NCBI GenBank assembly: GCA_025349905.2
Contig: MU624664.1
Span: 1-33,368, forward strand
Direction of reading: 5' to 3'
From: Blastocladiella britannica
Lineage: Eukaryota > Blastocladiomycota > Blastocladiomycetes > Blastocladiales > Blastocladiaceae
DNA length: 33,368 bases
Shown: one piece after another, positions 32,283 to 33,368 of the stretch
Layout: each line of letters begins with the position of its first letter
Position numbering within the stretch: the stretch's first letter is position 1
The notes under the pieces: model-generated
What the model saw: only the letters and a program-made list of their open reading frames with translations
Databases searched by the model: none
What the model was told of the DNA's origin: nothing
Made by a program: the position numbers and the translations under genes

Positions 32283-33272
32283 TCAATCATCGTCCTCGTC
32301 CTCCTCCTCGGCAGTCTCCTTGGCCTCACCCGCCGACTTCCTCCCGACCAACGTCACCGCCACATCCCGTCCCTCCCATGCTGGCGGCTTAGCCACCGAC
32401 GCCGTGCACTCACGCAAGCTCTCCACAATCTCGGCCACCAACTTATCTTTGGCCGCCGGCGCTTTATCCCCGCGCCCCTTGTGCCGAATCACCACTTTGA
32501 CCTTGTACCCTTTGCGCAGGAACCCGGCCGCGCGCGTGACTTTGAACGACAAGTCGTGTGGGGACACGGACGCGCCAATCTGCACTTCCTTTTCGGTCCT
32601 TTCCGGTGGAGCATTGCGCGCGCGCGCCTTTAGGTCTTTCGCGCGCGCGTACGCTTCGCGGCGCGAGACCAGGCGGACTACGGGGATCGGAGTGCCGGGG
32701 GTTACGGTGACGCGTGGGGCCGAAGTCGTCTCCGGAGCTGAATCAGGTGCATCGGCGGTCGCAGCAGGGGCGGCGGCGGTGACGTCGGGTGCCGGACGCG
32801 TGGCCACCTGAACCAGATCGTACTCGGTGCGGTCCAAGTCGCGCACCAACGCCCGCAGATCACACACGCCCATGTCTTTCCCCTCGGCATCAATGTACTG
32901 CACGGGCACCGGGCGCGTTGCCAGCGGTTTCGGCGCGGGTGCGGTTGGTGCTCCACCACTGTAGCCACCGTTGCGTCGGTATCCTTTGTTCACATCCGGC
33001 CGGCCGAACGCGTTGGGCCCAGGCCGCCGTGCTGCGCCGCCGAACGACGGTGGTGCACCAGGAGCTGGCGATTTACGAGACGATCCACCAACCAGTTTTT
33101 CCAGAATGGCCTCGTTCTTGAGCGGGCCCGAGGGCGTCGGTGGTTTGGCCCAGGCCGGTGTGGACGTGGAAAATAACGCGAGTCTATGTGGGGTTGCCGC
33201 CGCAGCAAACCGGCCGCCGAGAGCCACCAGGCTCAGAAACGGACGCGTCGTTATCGTTGTTCTCGCCAGCAT
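32283..33272 (-). CDS. MTIF3: Mitochondrial translation initiation factor IF-3
   Basis: Mitochondrial IF-3 homologue of 329 residues, a single exon; it keeps mitoribosomal subunits apart and aids start-codon selection. The first in-frame ATG (33272) gives an Arg/Ser/Thr/Ala-rich, acid-free leader (MLARTTITTRPFLSLVALGG), a likely mitochondrial presequence. The N domain shows VQYIDAEGKDMGVCDLRALV and EYDLVQVATRP. The linker LVSRREAYARAKDLKARAR leads to the C domain: KEVQIGASVSPHDLSFKVTRAAGFLRKGYKVKVVIRHKGR, the family core. A ~45-residue Ala/Pro/Thr insert interrupts the N domain, and the tail is acidic (EEEDEDDD), as in several mitochondrial IF-3s. It converges on the ABC transporter with 93 bp between stops. 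The promoter lies mostly outside the window. Confidence 0.88.
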   Translation of the reverse strand: MLARTTITTRPFLSLVALGGRFAAAATPHRLALFSTSTPAWAKPPTPSGPLKNEAILEKLVGGSSRKSPAPGAPPSFGGAARRPGPNAFGRPDVNKGYRRNGGYSGGAPTAPAPKPLATRPVPVQYIDAEGKDMGVCDLRALVRDLDRTEYDLVQVATRPAPDVTAAAPAATADAPDSAPETTSAPRVTVTPGTPIPVVRLVSRREAYARAKDLKARARNAPPERTEKEVQIGASVSPHDLSFKVTRAAGFLRKGYKVKVVIRHKGRGDKAPAAKDKLVAEIVESLRECTASVAKPPAWEGRDVAVTLVGRKSAGEAKETAEEEDEDDD

Positions 33273-33368
33273 TTTGATTTTTTTTGTTGACTGACACGCC
33301 TGTAGCAACCAATCCGGAAATCCAAGGAAATGGGGGAAAAGCTGAAACAACGTGATCTCGATCCTGTA

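Noticed and set aside
1..33368. tRNA, rRNA, transposon or CRISPR features
   Set aside because: No B-box-like GGTTCGA in the gaps, no transposase or reverse transcriptase frames, and no spaced direct repeats were seen on reading both strands.

Overview
This window reads as gene-dense nuclear DNA of a fungus with GC-rich coding sequence. Fifteen protein genes fill about 33 kb, with intergenic gaps of 43 to 642 bases. I placed 32 short GT-AG introns by matching frame and protein family; 31 measure 53-102 nt and one measures 407 nt. Several introns carry a CTRAC-type branch motif near the 3' end. Homocitrate synthase points to the fungal alpha-aminoadipate route to lysine. PDK1 keeps a PH domain, and the disrupted first gene resembles the large ankyrin-like families of zoosporic fungi. 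My best guess is an early-diverging lineage such as Blastocladiomycota (Allomyces/Catenaria relatives). That placement is inference. No tRNA, rRNA, transposon or CRISPR array was recognised.

Layout. Bases 1-10784 hold five minus-strand genes: a disrupted ankyrin-like gene, homocitrate synthase, a 2-oxoglutarate/Fe(II) oxygenase-like gene, a SAPS-domain phosphatase regulatory subunit, and a PDK1-type kinase. Bases 10868-22442 hold a GRASP protein with a giant His/Asp- and Pro-rich tail (+), a PIH1 protein (-), an alkaline ceramidase (+), a MARCH5-like RING-CH ligase (+), an unrecognised nuclear-looking protein (+) and a cyclin-dependent kinase (-). Bases 22629-33272 hold coatomer gamma (+), ribosomal protein eL27 (-), an ABCC transporter (+) and mitochondrial IF-3 (-).

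Functional links. Most genes are housekeeping. GRASP and coatomer gamma both serve the early secretory pathway. SAPS (Sit4/PP6 partner), PDK1 (Pkh-type, sphingoid-base responsive in yeast) and alkaline ceramidase (makes sphingoid bases) lie within 12 kb and touch one signalling theme, but shared regulation is speculative. PDK1 and GRASP share an 83-bp divergent promoter.

Most unusual points: the GRASP protein with three His-rich clusters; introns with long T runs after the donor or pure A runs directly before the acceptor AG; a 24-nt microexon encoding the PDK1 catalytic loop; a CDK with PATALRE in place of PSTAIRE; a 407-nt hairpin-bearing intron in eL27; and a first gene broken by a T-run frameshift and an in-frame TAG.
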